Source: Rhizobium sp. Root274
GTDB taxonomy: Bacteria > Pseudomonadota > Alphaproteobacteria > Rhizobiales > Rhizobiaceae
Assembly: GCF_001429245.1 (NCBI RefSeq)
Contig: NZ_LMJE01000001.1
Span: 1,248,309 to 1,312,308 of the forward strand
Direction: 5' to 3'
Length of the DNA stretch: 64,000 bases
In this document: piece by piece, positions 52,481 through 60,825 of the stretch
Layout: every line of letters begins with the position of its first letter
How positions within the stretch are numbered: the stretch's first letter is position 1
Made by a program: the position numbers and the translations under genes
Notes under the pieces: model-generated
Databases searched by the model: none
Told to the model about the DNA's origin: nothing
Seen by the model: only the letters and a program-made list of their open reading frames with translations

Positions 52481-53554
52481 ATGCACCACCTGAAACTCAC
52501 CCTCACCCTCACCCTCACGCTCGCAGCCATTCTAGGCAGCGCTCTGCCCAGCCAGGCGGACGACGGCGCCTACAAGGAATTCAAGGCCTGGCAAGTCTCC
52601 TGCAGCCAGACCCGCGCCTGCACCATGCGACAATTCCTGTCCGACAAGCCGCTGTCAGGCTTCGAGCTGCAGCGCAGCGGCAAGCCGGATGCGCCGGTTC
52701 TGCTGGTGATCTCGCCGAGTGACAATGCCGTCACCGAAGCCGAGGGCGCGCCGGAGGTGCGCATCGCGGTCGACGGGGGCGAAGCGTTGGTGCTGAGCGG
52801 CCCTGCCGTCACGGCCGATCCTGGCGCTTACTCCTTCACTGTGAGCGGCGATCTCATCGGCAATGGCGTTATCGACAGCCTGAAAAACGGAACGACCGCC
52901 ACGATCACCCTGACGCGCGGCGACAAGACCGCCAAAGGTGATCTTCCTCTGGCAGGTGCGGCCGCAAGCCTCTTGTTCATCGACGAATATCAGGACCGGA
53001 TCGGGCACACGGACGCGCTGAGCGCCAAGGGTGACAAGGCGCCCAATCCGGCCCTGCCGGTCACCGACATCACGTCCATCACCGAACTGCCGGAGGCAAT
53101 CCGCGCCCATTTCGCGGAGGGCGGCGACTGCGCCGACACCGATCCCGGCATGTTCAACGGCAATGCGCTGTCGCATCAGCTTAATGAGGACACGGCGATC
53201 TACATCACGCCCTGCGGCTCGAGCGGTGCCTACAACGTCCCCTATACAGCCTATGTCGACGCCTTCGGCATGATCGCGCCGCTCGCTTTCCCGACCATGG
53301 TCGACGGCGCCCCCAGCGCCACACCCCAGGCCTTCAATCTCGCCTATGACTGGGAAAAGAAGAGCTTCTCCTCCTTCTTCAAGGGCCGTGGCATCGGCGA
53401 TTGCGGCACCTACAGCCAGTGGCGTCTGGCGGAAGGCGCGATGGGGCCGCAGCTCGTGCTGGTCGAGGAGACGTTCCGCGACTGCCCGGAACAGTTCAGC
53501 GAGACCGACGAGATTGACCCCGGCAGCTGGCCGAAGACCTGGCCGGTGAAGTAA
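52481..53554 (+). CDS. DUF1176-family secreted protein
   Basis: The 357-residue precursor has a signal peptide HHLKLTLTLTLTLAAILGSALPSQA cut before DDG. The mature part matches DUF1176: an N-terminal block FKAWQVSCSQTRACTMRQF (two Cys), the middle LLFIDEYQDRIGHTDAL, and C-terminal IYITPCGSSGAYNV and IGDCGTYSQWRL with paired cysteines. Function is unknown; the family has an invasion-associated-locus-B-like first half. The Leu-Thr repeat is coded by hexamers. It follows the monooxygenase by 47 bases. Confidence 0.82.
   Translation: MHHLKLTLTLTLTLAAILGSALPSQADDGAYKEFKAWQVSCSQTRACTMRQFLSDKPLSGFELQRSGKPDAPVLLVISPSDNAVTEAEGAPEVRIAVDGGEALVLSGPAVTADPGAYSFTVSGDLIGNGVIDSLKNGTTATITLTRGDKTAKGDLPLAGAAASLLFIDEYQDRIGHTDALSAKGDKAPNPALPVTDITSITELPEAIRAHFAEGGDCADTDPGMFNGNALSHQLNEDTAIYITPCGSSGAYNVPYTAYVDAFGMIAPLAFPTMVDGAPSATPQAFNLAYDWEKKSFSSFFKGRGIGDCGTYSQWRLAEGAMGPQLVLVEETFRDCPEQFSETDEIDPGSWPKTWPVK
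52496..52519. repeat. Hexanucleotide tandem repeat coding Leu-Thr in a signal peptide
   Basis: Four CTCACC-type hexamers in a row (three perfect, the fourth CTCACG) encode repeated Leu-Thr in the hydrophobic core of the signal sequence. Like the Ala-Gln repeat at 24538-24579, changes in copy number keep the frame. Confidence 0.85.
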
Positions 53555-53598
53555 GGCGCCGGCCCGCACACCCGGTGACTGTGCCCGCCTTCGAGCAC

Positions 53599-53619
53599 GC
53601 CGGGGAAATTTTCCCCGGC
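53599..53619 (+). terminator. Long palindromic hairpin after the DUF1176 gene
   Basis: GCCGGGGAAA and TTTCCCCGGC form a perfect ten-base inverted repeat about one base. It lies 45 bases after the stop. The A/T centre would be the loop, and no T-run follows, so termination is only suggested. Confidence 0.5.
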
Positions 53620-53702
53620 ACCCGAAAACCGGCTTGAAATCACCCGGCAATCCCTGTATCAGCCCCTCACCATTAGCAACGGGCTTTCAGCCTGTTCGCA
53701 GA

Positions 53703-53779
53703 TGCCGCTTTAGCTCAGGTGGTAGAGCACATCATTCGTAATGATGGGGTCGCAGGTTCGAGTCCTGCAAGCGGCACCA
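53703..53779 (+). tRNA. tRNA-Thr (anticodon CGT)
   Basis: The acceptor arms GCCGCTT (53703-53709) and AAGCGGC (53769-53775) are perfect and CCA is encoded (53777-53779). The anticodon stem ends are CATCATTCGTAATGATG with loop TTCGTAA, giving CGT. The T-arm is GGTTCGAGTCC. Confidence 0.95.
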
Positions 53780-53795
53780 TTTGCCAAACATGCCC

Positions 53796-54776
53796 TCACC
53801 CCCCCGCCCCATAGCCCTTCAGCCGCCTTCTTGTATCCGACGGGCTCTCGCGAAAATGCGCGCGGTAGCTGCGGGAGAAGGCTGAGGCCGAATTGAAGCC
53901 TGTGGCGGCGGCGATGTCGGCGAAGGGGGTGCGGGTTTCGATCACCTTGCGGCGGGCGGCGTTGAGGCGCAGCGCTAGGTAATGAATGTGCGGCGGGGCG
54001 CCGATCGCCTCGATGAACAGGGTCTGCAGCCGTCTTTCGCTGATGCCGATGCGGCGCGCCAGTCGCACGAGCGGCAGCGGCTGGTCCAGATGCTCCTCCA
54101 TCACCCGCATCGCCTGGCTCACACGGGGGTCGGCGAGCCTGATGCTGCCGGTCGAGGGCATGGCGGTGGCTCCGGGGCTTACGCCGCCCTGCTCGTAGAT
54201 GAACTGGCGCGACACTTCGAGCGCCAGCGAATAGCCATGGCGGCGGCGGATCAGCTCCAGCATCAGGTCCAGTGTCGGCAGCGAGCCGCCGGTGGTGATG
54301 CGTTTGCCGTCGATGACAAAGCGCTCGCGCACCGTCTTCACCTGCGGATAGGCGGCGGCGAAGTCGTCATAGTCTTCCCAGTGCAGCGTGGCAGAAAAAT
54401 TGTCGAGCAGCGCGCTCTCGGCCAGCAACCAGGCACCGGATTCGATCCCGGCCACCAGGCTGCGATGGCGGGCCGACTTTGCCAGCAGGCGCTTCAGGTC
54501 GGATGTGGCGTAGCGCTTCCAGTTGTGACTTGAGAGGACGAAGAGGGGATCTTCCTCGCTGCCCGGCTGGAACGCACCGTCCACCGGGATCGGGATATGG
54601 CTCTTGGTTTCGATTGTCTGGCCGTCGGGGCTGAGGATCCGCCAACGATAGAGTTCCAGCCCGCTTACTCGGTTTGCCAGACGCAGCGGTTCGATCACGG
54701 AAGCGACCAGAATGAGATTGGTGTCGGGCACGACAAGGAGGTCGAGCACGGTGGTGGGTGAAGAGCGATCGGACAT
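53796..54776 (-). CDS. cdhR: GlxA-family AraC-type regulator of carnitine catabolism (CdhR-like)
   Basis: The 326-residue protein has an N-terminal DJ-1/PfpI-like domain (VLDLLVVPDTNLILVASVIEPLRLANR, IESGAWLLAESALLDN) and a C-terminal AraC helix-turn-helix pair (PLVRLARRIGISERRLQTLFIEAIG and PFADIAAATGFNSASAFSRSYRAHF). This is the GlxA layout, as in CdhR, GbdR and SouR of Pseudomonas, which sense carnitine or betaines. It is divergent from the 3-dehydrocarnitine cleavage gene. The ATG at 54776 fits the family start. The upstream frame to 55085 overlaps the divergent gene. Confidence 0.86.
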   Translation of the reverse strand: MSDRSSPTTVLDLLVVPDTNLILVASVIEPLRLANRVSGLELYRWRILSPDGQTIETKSHIPIPVDGAFQPGSEEDPLFVLSSHNWKRYATSDLKRLLAKSARHRSLVAGIESGAWLLAESALLDNFSATLHWEDYDDFAAAYPQVKTVRERFVIDGKRITTGGSLPTLDLMLELIRRRHGYSLALEVSRQFIYEQGGVSPGATAMPSTGSIRLADPRVSQAMRVMEEHLDQPLPLVRLARRIGISERRLQTLFIEAIGAPPHIHYLALRLNAARRKVIETRTPFADIAAATGFNSASAFSRSYRAHFRESPSDTRRRLKGYGAGG

Positions 54777-54800
54777 GCGGCACGGATCTCGCAATATTGC

Positions 54801-54841
54801 CGATAGTGTATAGAACTTGTCCGATACTGCAAAGCATACTG
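54801..54841. promoter_or_regulatory. Direct repeats in the cdhR-cleavage enzyme intergenic region
   Basis: CGATAGTG (54801), CGATACTG (54822) and GCATACTG (54834) lie in the same orientation, the first two 21 bases (two helical turns) apart. They sit in the only promoter region for the divergent genes, so they are candidate CdhR sites. Confidence 0.4.
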
Positions 54842-54888
54842 CGGCATTCTGTCTCGTAATAGGGCCAACGAACGAGGGAGAATAATTG

Positions 54889-55791
54889 GTGCCTTTGACC
54901 ATGAACCGGGATGTCTTCATCACCTGTGCCGTCACCGGCGCCGGAGACACCACCTCGAAATCGCCGCATGTGCCTGTTACCCCCAAGCAGATCGCCGACT
55001 CCGCCATCGATGCCGCCAAGGCGGGTGCTGCCGTCGTGCATTGCCATGTGCGCGATCCGGAAACGGGGGCCGCCAGCCGCCGCAACGATCTCTACAAGGA
55101 AGTCACCGACCGCATCCGCTCCGCTGATGTCGACGTGGTTCTCAACCTGACCGCCGGCATGGGTGGCGACCTGATTTTCGGCAATGTCGAGCAGCCGCTG
55201 CCGCTCAACCCCGTGGGCACAGACATGGCAGGCGCCACCGAGCGCGTGTCCCATGTCGCCGAATGCCTGCCCGAAATCTGCACGCTCGATTGCGGCACGA
55301 TGAATTTTTCGCTTGGCGACTATGTGATGACCAACACGCCGTCGATGCTGCGCGCCATGGCGAAACTGATGACGGATCTCGGCGTGCGCCCCGAGATCGA
55401 GGCCTTCGATACCGGTCATCTGTGGTTCGCCAAGCAGCTGGTCGAGGAAGGCCTGATCGAGGATCCGGTCCTCATCCAGCTCTGCATGGGCATTCCCTGG
55501 GGCGCGCCTGACGACCTCAACACCTTCATGGCCATGGTCAACAATGTGCCTGACAACTGGACCTTCTCGGCCTTCTCTATCGGCCGCAATGCCATGGCCT
55601 ATCCGGCTGCAGCAGTCCTTGCCGGCGGCAATGTGCGCGTCGGGTTGGAGGACAATCTCTATGCCGGCAAGGGCCTGCTCGCCACCAATGCCCAGCTCGT
55701 TGAAAAGGCCGTGACCGTGATCGAGGGCATGGGTGCCCGGATCATCGGGCCGGACGAGGTGCGCAAGAAGCTCAAGCTCACCAAGCGGTGA
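54889..55791 (+). CDS. 3-keto-acid cleavage enzyme (BKACE), probable 3-dehydrocarnitine:acetyl-CoA trimethylamine-acetyl transferase type
   Basis: The 300-residue TIM barrel has the BKACE (DUF849) zinc motif HCHVRDPETG near residue 47-56, the opening VFITCAVTGAGDT and later FDTGHLWFAKQLVEEGLI and MGIPWGAPDDL. BKACE enzymes exchange a keto acid with acetyl-CoA; in carnitine clusters the substrate is 3-dehydrocarnitine, giving betainyl-CoA and acetoacetate. The start is chosen as GTG 54889, which has GAGGGAG about ten bases upstream; TTG 54886 and ATG 54901 are alternatives. It is followed by the dehydrogenase-thioesterase gene. Confidence 0.87.
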   Translation: MPLTMNRDVFITCAVTGAGDTTSKSPHVPVTPKQIADSAIDAAKAGAAVVHCHVRDPETGAASRRNDLYKEVTDRIRSADVDVVLNLTAGMGGDLIFGNVEQPLPLNPVGTDMAGATERVSHVAECLPEICTLDCGTMNFSLGDYVMTNTPSMLRAMAKLMTDLGVRPEIEAFDTGHLWFAKQLVEEGLIEDPVLIQLCMGIPWGAPDDLNTFMAMVNNVPDNWTFSAFSIGRNAMAYPAAAVLAGGNVRVGLEDNLYAGKGLLATNAQLVEKAVTVIEGMGARIIGPDEVRKKLKLTKR

Positions 55792-55858
55792 TGCCCCGAC
55801 CGTTCCCGCGATTGTAGGGACGGGTCACTCGACAAACCGACATGCGGACGAGAACGTG

Positions 55859-57355
55859 ATGAGCAGAATTCAAAAGGCGGCCTGTATCGGCGGGGGTGTA
55901 ATTGGCGGAGCCTGGGCGGCGCGTTTCGTGCTGGCCGGCATCGACACGACGATCTTCGATCCGCATCCGGAGGCCGAGCGCATCATTGGCGAAGTGCTCG
56001 CCAATGCCGAGCGCGCCTATGAAATGCTGACCATGGCGCCGCTGCCGCCGAAGGGAAAGCTTACCTATGCCGCTTCACTCGAAGAGGCTGTCGCGGGCGC
56101 CGACTGGATCCAGGAAAGCGTGCCGGAACGGGTCGATCTCAAGTGCGGCGTGATTACCGAGATCGATGCAGCCGCCAACCCCAAGGCGCTGATCGGCTCC
56201 TCGACTTCCGGAATCCTGCCGACCGATCTGCAGCGCGACATGAAACATCCCGAACGCATGTTCGTCGCGCATCCCTACAATCCTGTCTATCTCCTGCCGC
56301 TTGCCGAACTCGTCGGCGGTGAAAAGACCAGCCGCGCCGTGCTGGAAGATGCCAAGGCGAAGCTCGCCCCTATCGGCATGAAGGGCGTGATCCTCAACAA
56401 GGAGATCGAGGGCTTCGTCGGCGACCGGCTGCTGGAAGCGCTGTGGCGCGAGGCGCTCTGGCTGATCAAGGATGACATCTGCGACACCGAGACGCTCGAT
56501 GACGTGATCCGCTATTCCTTCGGCATGCGCTGGGCGCAGATGGGTCTGTTCGAGACCTATCGCATCGCCGGCGGCGAGGCCGGCATGCGGCATTTCCTTG
56601 CCCAGTTCGGCCCCTGCCTCGCCTGGCCCTGGACCAAGCTCACCGATGTGGTCGATCTCAACGACGAACTCGTCGACAAGATCGCCGGACAGTCGGACGC
56701 CCAGTCCGGCGCGCACGGCATTCGCGATCTGGAACGCATCCGCGACCAGAACCTTGTCGGCATCATGCAAGCCCTGAAGGCCGGCGATGCCGGTCGCGGT
56801 TGGGGTTCCGGAAAACTCCTGGCGGAGTTCGAGGCGCATCTCTGGTCGGCTGCGCCGGCGCCCGCTGCCGCAGACACCACCAAGCCGATCAAGCTTGCGG
56901 ACTTCCGCGTGCATCCGTCCTGGGTCGACTACAACGGCCACATGACGGAATACCGCTACAGCCAGTGTTTTGCCGACAGTTCCGATGCGCTGCTGCGCCT
57001 CATCGGCGTCGACATGGATTACGTCTCGGCCGGCCACAGCTATTACACGGTCGAAAACCACCTGCGCCTGCTCGATGAGTGCAAGCTGGGTGACGCGCTC
57101 TATGTCGAGGTGCAGTTGCTGCCTTCGGATGGGAAGAAGCTGCACTCGTTCTTCTGGCTGCGCCGCTCTTCCGACAATGCGGTCGTTGCGACCTGCGAAC
57201 ACCTGATGCTGCATGTCTCGTCGGCGGAAGGCAAAACCATGCCGCCGCTCCCGGTCGTCCTGTTGAAACTCGAACCTCTGATCGCCGCCCATGGCGGGCT
57301 GCCGGTGCCCGAAGGGGCGGGTCGCCATGTCGGGCAGAAGAGATCGCCGGCATGA
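55859..57355 (+). CDS. lcdH: L-carnitine dehydrogenase fused to a hotdog-fold betainyl-CoA thioesterase
   Basis: The 498-residue protein is a fusion. Residues 1-~320 form a 3-hydroxyacyl-CoA dehydrogenase-like enzyme: NAD site ACIGGGVIGGAWAARF, the HPYNPVYLLPL motif (catalytic His) and MRWAQMGLFETYR. Residues ~345-475 form a 4HBT thioesterase, with FRVHPSWVDYNGHMTEYRY. The pair is known from rhizobial carnitine degradation: carnitine is oxidised to 3-dehydrocarnitine, and betainyl-CoA made by the upstream cleavage enzyme is hydrolysed to glycine betaine. The ATG at 55859 lies 67 bases after the BKACE stop, with weak GGACGAG upstream. Confidence 0.92.
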   Translation: MSRIQKAACIGGGVIGGAWAARFVLAGIDTTIFDPHPEAERIIGEVLANAERAYEMLTMAPLPPKGKLTYAASLEEAVAGADWIQESVPERVDLKCGVITEIDAAANPKALIGSSTSGILPTDLQRDMKHPERMFVAHPYNPVYLLPLAELVGGEKTSRAVLEDAKAKLAPIGMKGVILNKEIEGFVGDRLLEALWREALWLIKDDICDTETLDDVIRYSFGMRWAQMGLFETYRIAGGEAGMRHFLAQFGPCLAWPWTKLTDVVDLNDELVDKIAGQSDAQSGAHGIRDLERIRDQNLVGIMQALKAGDAGRGWGSGKLLAEFEAHLWSAAPAPAAADTTKPIKLADFRVHPSWVDYNGHMTEYRYSQCFADSSDALLRLIGVDMDYVSAGHSYYTVENHLRLLDECKLGDALYVEVQLLPSDGKKLHSFFWLRRSSDNAVVATCEHLMLHVSSAEGKTMPPLPVVLLKLEPLIAAHGGLPVPEGAGRHVGQKRSPA

Positions 57356-57388
57356 ACACCATCAGCCTGAAGCCACAAGGATAGACAT

Positions 57389-58549
57389 ATGGATTTCGCC
57401 CTCACCGCAGAGCAGCAGATGATCGTCGAGACGGTCCGCGGCTTCGTGGAGAGCGAACTCTATCCATTGGAGGATGAGGTCGAGAAGACAGGCCATGTGC
57501 CACCCGAGATGGGCTGGGAGATCGCGGCCAAGGTGAAGGCGCTCGGCTTCTTCGCCTGCAACATGCCGGAAGAGGTCGGCGGTGGCGGGCTCGATCACCA
57601 GACCTTCACGCTGGTGGAGCGCGAACTCGGCCGGGCCTCCATGGCGCTCACCGTCTTCTTCGGCCGCCCCTCCGGCATCCTGATGGGCTGCAACGACGAC
57701 CAGCGCGAACGCTACCTGCTGCCGGCCGTTAGCGGCGACAAGTTCGATGCGCTCGCCATGACCGAGCCGGGCGCCGGTTCGGATTTGCGCGGCATGAGTT
57801 GCACCGCGCGTCCCGATGGCGGTGACTGGGTGCTGAACGGCACCAAACATTTTATCAGCCACGCCAATATCGCCGATTTCGTCATCGTCTTCGTCGCGAC
57901 CGGCGAGGAAGAAACGCCGAAGGGCGTGAAGAAGCTGATCACCTGCTTCCTCGTTGATCGCGGCACACCCGGCTTCACCATCCGCGACGGTTATTCCTCG
58001 GTCTCGCATCGCGGCTACAAGAACTGCATCCTCGATTTTGACGATTGCCGACTGCCGTCGGCGCAGATCCTCGGCGAGGTCCACAAAGGCTTCGAGCTTG
58101 CCAATGCCTGGCTCTACGGCACGCGGCTAACCGTCGCTGCAAGCTGCGTCGGCCGGGCGCGGCGTGTCTTCGACCTCTCGGTGCCCTATGCCGCCGAGCG
58201 GCATCAGTTCGGCAAGCCGATCGGCGCGAACCAGGGTGTGTCCTTCAAGCTTGCGGACATGATTACCGAGATCGATGCGGCCGACTATCTGACGCTAGCC
58301 GCCGCCTGGCGTCTCGATCAGGGCTTGCCGGCCAATCGCGAGATCGCCTCGGCCAAGCTCTATGCCTCGGAAATGCTGGCGCGGGTCACCGACGAGGCAA
58401 TCCAGATCCATGGCGGCATGGGCCTGATGGACGACCTGCCGCTTGCCCGCTTCTGGCGCGATGCGCGCGTCGAGCGGATCTGGGACGGTACCTCGGAGAT
58501 CCAGCGTCACATCATCAGCCGCGACCTGTTGCGTCCGTTCGGAGCATAA
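57389..58549 (+). CDS. Acyl-CoA dehydrogenase (probable butyrobetainyl-CoA dehydrogenase)
   Basis: The 386-residue protein is a standard-length acyl-CoA dehydrogenase. Motifs include LAMTEPGAGSDLRGMSC, GTKHFISHANIADFVIVF, and the C-terminal RFWRDARVERIWDGTSEIQRHIISRDLL. The usual catalytic glutamate of the E-G-T motif is replaced by Asp (WDGTSEIQ). By context it would oxidise gamma-butyrobetainyl-CoA to crotonobetainyl-CoA. It starts 33 bases after the dehydrogenase-thioesterase gene and is in the same operon. Confidence 0.88.
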   Translation: MDFALTAEQQMIVETVRGFVESELYPLEDEVEKTGHVPPEMGWEIAAKVKALGFFACNMPEEVGGGGLDHQTFTLVERELGRASMALTVFFGRPSGILMGCNDDQRERYLLPAVSGDKFDALAMTEPGAGSDLRGMSCTARPDGGDWVLNGTKHFISHANIADFVIVFVATGEEETPKGVKKLITCFLVDRGTPGFTIRDGYSSVSHRGYKNCILDFDDCRLPSAQILGEVHKGFELANAWLYGTRLTVAASCVGRARRVFDLSVPYAAERHQFGKPIGANQGVSFKLADMITEIDAADYLTLAAAWRLDQGLPANREIASAKLYASEMLARVTDEAIQIHGGMGLMDDLPLARFWRDARVERIWDGTSEIQRHIISRDLLRPFGA

Positions 58550-58602
58550 TGATGGCGCACAGACCCCTGCACTCAACCTCTTCCTCCCGCGCCTCCCCCG
58601 GA

Positions 58603-58635
58603 TGGCCACAGGACCCGTATCAGGGCCTGTGGCCA
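58603..58635. repeat. Intergenic palindrome between the acyl-CoA dehydrogenase and CoA ligase genes
   Basis: TGGCCACAGG (58603-58612) and CCTGTGGCCA (58626-58635) are perfect arms, with CCC/GGG pairing inside. The 205-base gap holds no convincing gene. It may be a mobile palindrome or mRNA-stabilising hairpin; a terminator is less likely in the middle of the operon. Confidence 0.6.
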
Positions 58636-58754
58636 GGCGGCGACCCTGATGTCTCGGCATCTGGGATGCAGGAAGGCACGGGTCTGCTCGCGCCGCTCCC
58701 CGCGATCCGGTTCGGCAGCGTCCTCAAGGCCCGGTGGCTTAGCAGGGGGCTTGG

Positions 58755-60821
58755 ATGACAACCGAAGCCCGCTCGCCGCTTTCCCGCTTGATCCGCCCTG
58801 AAACCATTGCCGTCTTCGGCGGCAAGGAAGCGGCGCGGGTGGTGGAACAGTGCAGCAAGGCGGGCTATCGCGGCGCAATCTGGCCGGTTCATCCCACTCG
58901 CGAGACGATGCATGGCCATCGCTGTTACCGGTCGGTCGCGGAGCTCCCTGGTGCACCGGACGCCAGCTTTATCGGCGTCAACCGCAGCCTCTCGGTCGAG
59001 ATCCTGCGCGCGCTGAGCCAGCGCGGCGCCGGCGGTGCCATCTGCTATGCTTCCGGTTTTGCCGAGGCCGTTCAGGAATTGCCCGACGGCCCCGAATTGC
59101 AGGCCGAGCTTGTCGATGCCGCTGGCGACATGGCGATGCTCGGGCCCAATTGCTACGGTTTCATCAATATGCTGGACGATGCCCTGCTCTGGCCCGACCA
59201 GCATGGCATGAAACAGGTGGAGAGGGGTGTGGCCATCCTCACCCAGTCCTCCAATATCGCACTCAACATATCGATGCAGGCCCGCGGACTGCCGATCGCT
59301 TATCTGATGACCGCAGGCAACCAGGCCCAGACGGGGCTGTCCGCGCTCGCGACCGCTGCCCTGGAGGACGAGCGCGTGACTGCGGTTGCCCTCCATGTCG
59401 AAAGCTTCGACGACCTAGAGGCCCTGCAACAGCTTGGCAGCCGTGCGCGTGCACTCGGCAAGCCGGTTGTCGCGCTGAAGGTCGGAAAATCGGTCGCCGC
59501 CCAGCGCGCGGCGCTCTCCCACACCGCCTCGCTTGCCGGCAATGATCGCGTCTCCTCGGCCTTACTCAAGCGTCTCGGCATCGGGCGTGTCCACTCGCTG
59601 CCTGAGATGCTGGAGACATTGAAACTGCTGCATGTCTGCGGGCCCCTTGCCGCCAATACCGTATCCTCGATGAGCTGTTCCGGCGGAGAGGCCTCGCTGA
59701 TGGCGGATGCCGGCATCGGCAGGTCGGTTGAATTCCGCGATCTGTCACCGCAACAACTGCCGGCGCTGCGCGAAACGCTTGGTGCCATGGTGACGCTCTC
59801 CAATCCGCTCGACTACCACACCTTCGTCTGGGGCAACCGGGCGCGGCAAGCCGAGGCGTTTTCGACCGTCATGGAAGGTGACTACGGCATCAATCTCGTA
59901 GTCCTCGATTTCCCACGGGCCGACCGCTGCGATGTCAGCGACTGGACGACAACCATCGAGGCGTTCATCGACGCAAAGCGTCGGACGGGTGCTGCCACCG
60001 GCGTGGTGGCGACCCTTGGCGAGACCATGCCGGAAGCTGTCGCGACACGTCTGGTTGCCGAGGGCGTCGTGCCCTTCTGCGGCATTGACGAAGCGCTGGC
60101 CGCGATCGATATCGCCCATTCTATCCACGTCGCCTGGAGCAGCCCGGCCCCGGCCTGCCTCTCGTGCTCTCCTGTCGTCGATACGGATGTGACATCTCTC
60201 TTCGAAGATCGCGCAAAACCCTTGCTTGCCGCCTATGGCGTTACCGTCCCCTATGGCCTGATCGCCCGCAATCCGGAACAGGCGGTTTCCGTGGCCGATC
60301 GGCTCGGCTATCCGGTGGCCGTCAAGGGCATTGGCATCGCGCATAAGAGTGATGTCGGCGCGGTGCGCCTCAACATCAGAAGCGCCTCCGAAGTGCTTGC
60401 GGCGGCGACGGCCATGGGCGCCATCACCGAGCGTTTTCTCGTTGAAAAGATGGCCCAAAAGCCGGTGGCCGAGCTGATCGTCGGCGCGTTCCGGGACCCC
60501 TTCGTCGGACCGGTCCTGACCCTCGGTGCGGGCGGGGTCCTCGTCGATCTGATCGACGACAGCACCGTCTTGCTGCTGCCGACCACGGATGCCGAGATTC
60601 GCGCGGCAATTGCCGGCCTCAAGGTTTCAGCTCTGATCAAAGGCTATCGCGGCGGGCCGGCAGGCGATATCAATGCATTGGTACAACTCGTCGCCTCTGT
60701 CGCAGATTATGTCGCAGACAACGCAACGAGACTGGAAGAACTGGACCTTAATCCGGTTCTGGTGCTGCCGGAAGGTGAAGGCGTCATCGCCGTCGATGCC
60801 TTCATCCGGACAAGGAGTTGA
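58755..60821 (+). CDS. NDP-forming acyl-CoA synthetase (acetate-CoA ligase alpha-beta fusion)
   Basis: The 688-residue protein has the ADP-forming acyl-CoA synthetase layout. It starts with a CoA-binding Rossmann domain (IAVFGGKEAARVVEQ..), then a ligase-CoA domain with SHTASLAGND (phospho-His), then an ATP-grasp domain from ~residue 470 (RAKPLLAAYGVTVPYGL, YPVAVKGIGIAHKSDVGAV, ELIVGAFRDPFVGPVLTLGAGGVLV). It would activate betaine-type acids (butyrobetaine, crotonobetaine or carnitine) to CoA thioesters. The more usual carnitine-cluster enzyme, CaiC, is AMP-forming. The ribosome site is GCAGGGGGC. Confidence 0.88.
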   Translation: MTTEARSPLSRLIRPETIAVFGGKEAARVVEQCSKAGYRGAIWPVHPTRETMHGHRCYRSVAELPGAPDASFIGVNRSLSVEILRALSQRGAGGAICYASGFAEAVQELPDGPELQAELVDAAGDMAMLGPNCYGFINMLDDALLWPDQHGMKQVERGVAILTQSSNIALNISMQARGLPIAYLMTAGNQAQTGLSALATAALEDERVTAVALHVESFDDLEALQQLGSRARALGKPVVALKVGKSVAAQRAALSHTASLAGNDRVSSALLKRLGIGRVHSLPEMLETLKLLHVCGPLAANTVSSMSCSGGEASLMADAGIGRSVEFRDLSPQQLPALRETLGAMVTLSNPLDYHTFVWGNRARQAEAFSTVMEGDYGINLVVLDFPRADRCDVSDWTTTIEAFIDAKRRTGAATGVVATLGETMPEAVATRLVAEGVVPFCGIDEALAAIDIAHSIHVAWSSPAPACLSCSPVVDTDVTSLFEDRAKPLLAAYGVTVPYGLIARNPEQAVSVADRLGYPVAVKGIGIAHKSDVGAVRLNIRSASEVLAAATAMGAITERFLVEKMAQKPVAELIVGAFRDPFVGPVLTLGAGGVLVDLIDDSTVLLLPTTDAEIRAAIAGLKVSALIKGYRGGPAGDINALVQLVASVADYVADNATRLEELDLNPVLVLPEGEGVIAVDAFIRTRS

Positions 60822-60825
60822 ACGT

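Noticed and set aside
58549-58758. Possible 69-residue gene in the gap before the CoA ligase
   Set aside because: The ATG overlaps the preceding stop, but the product is low-complexity with no recognisable domain, and it contains the perfect palindrome at 58603-58635. It is more likely non-coding.
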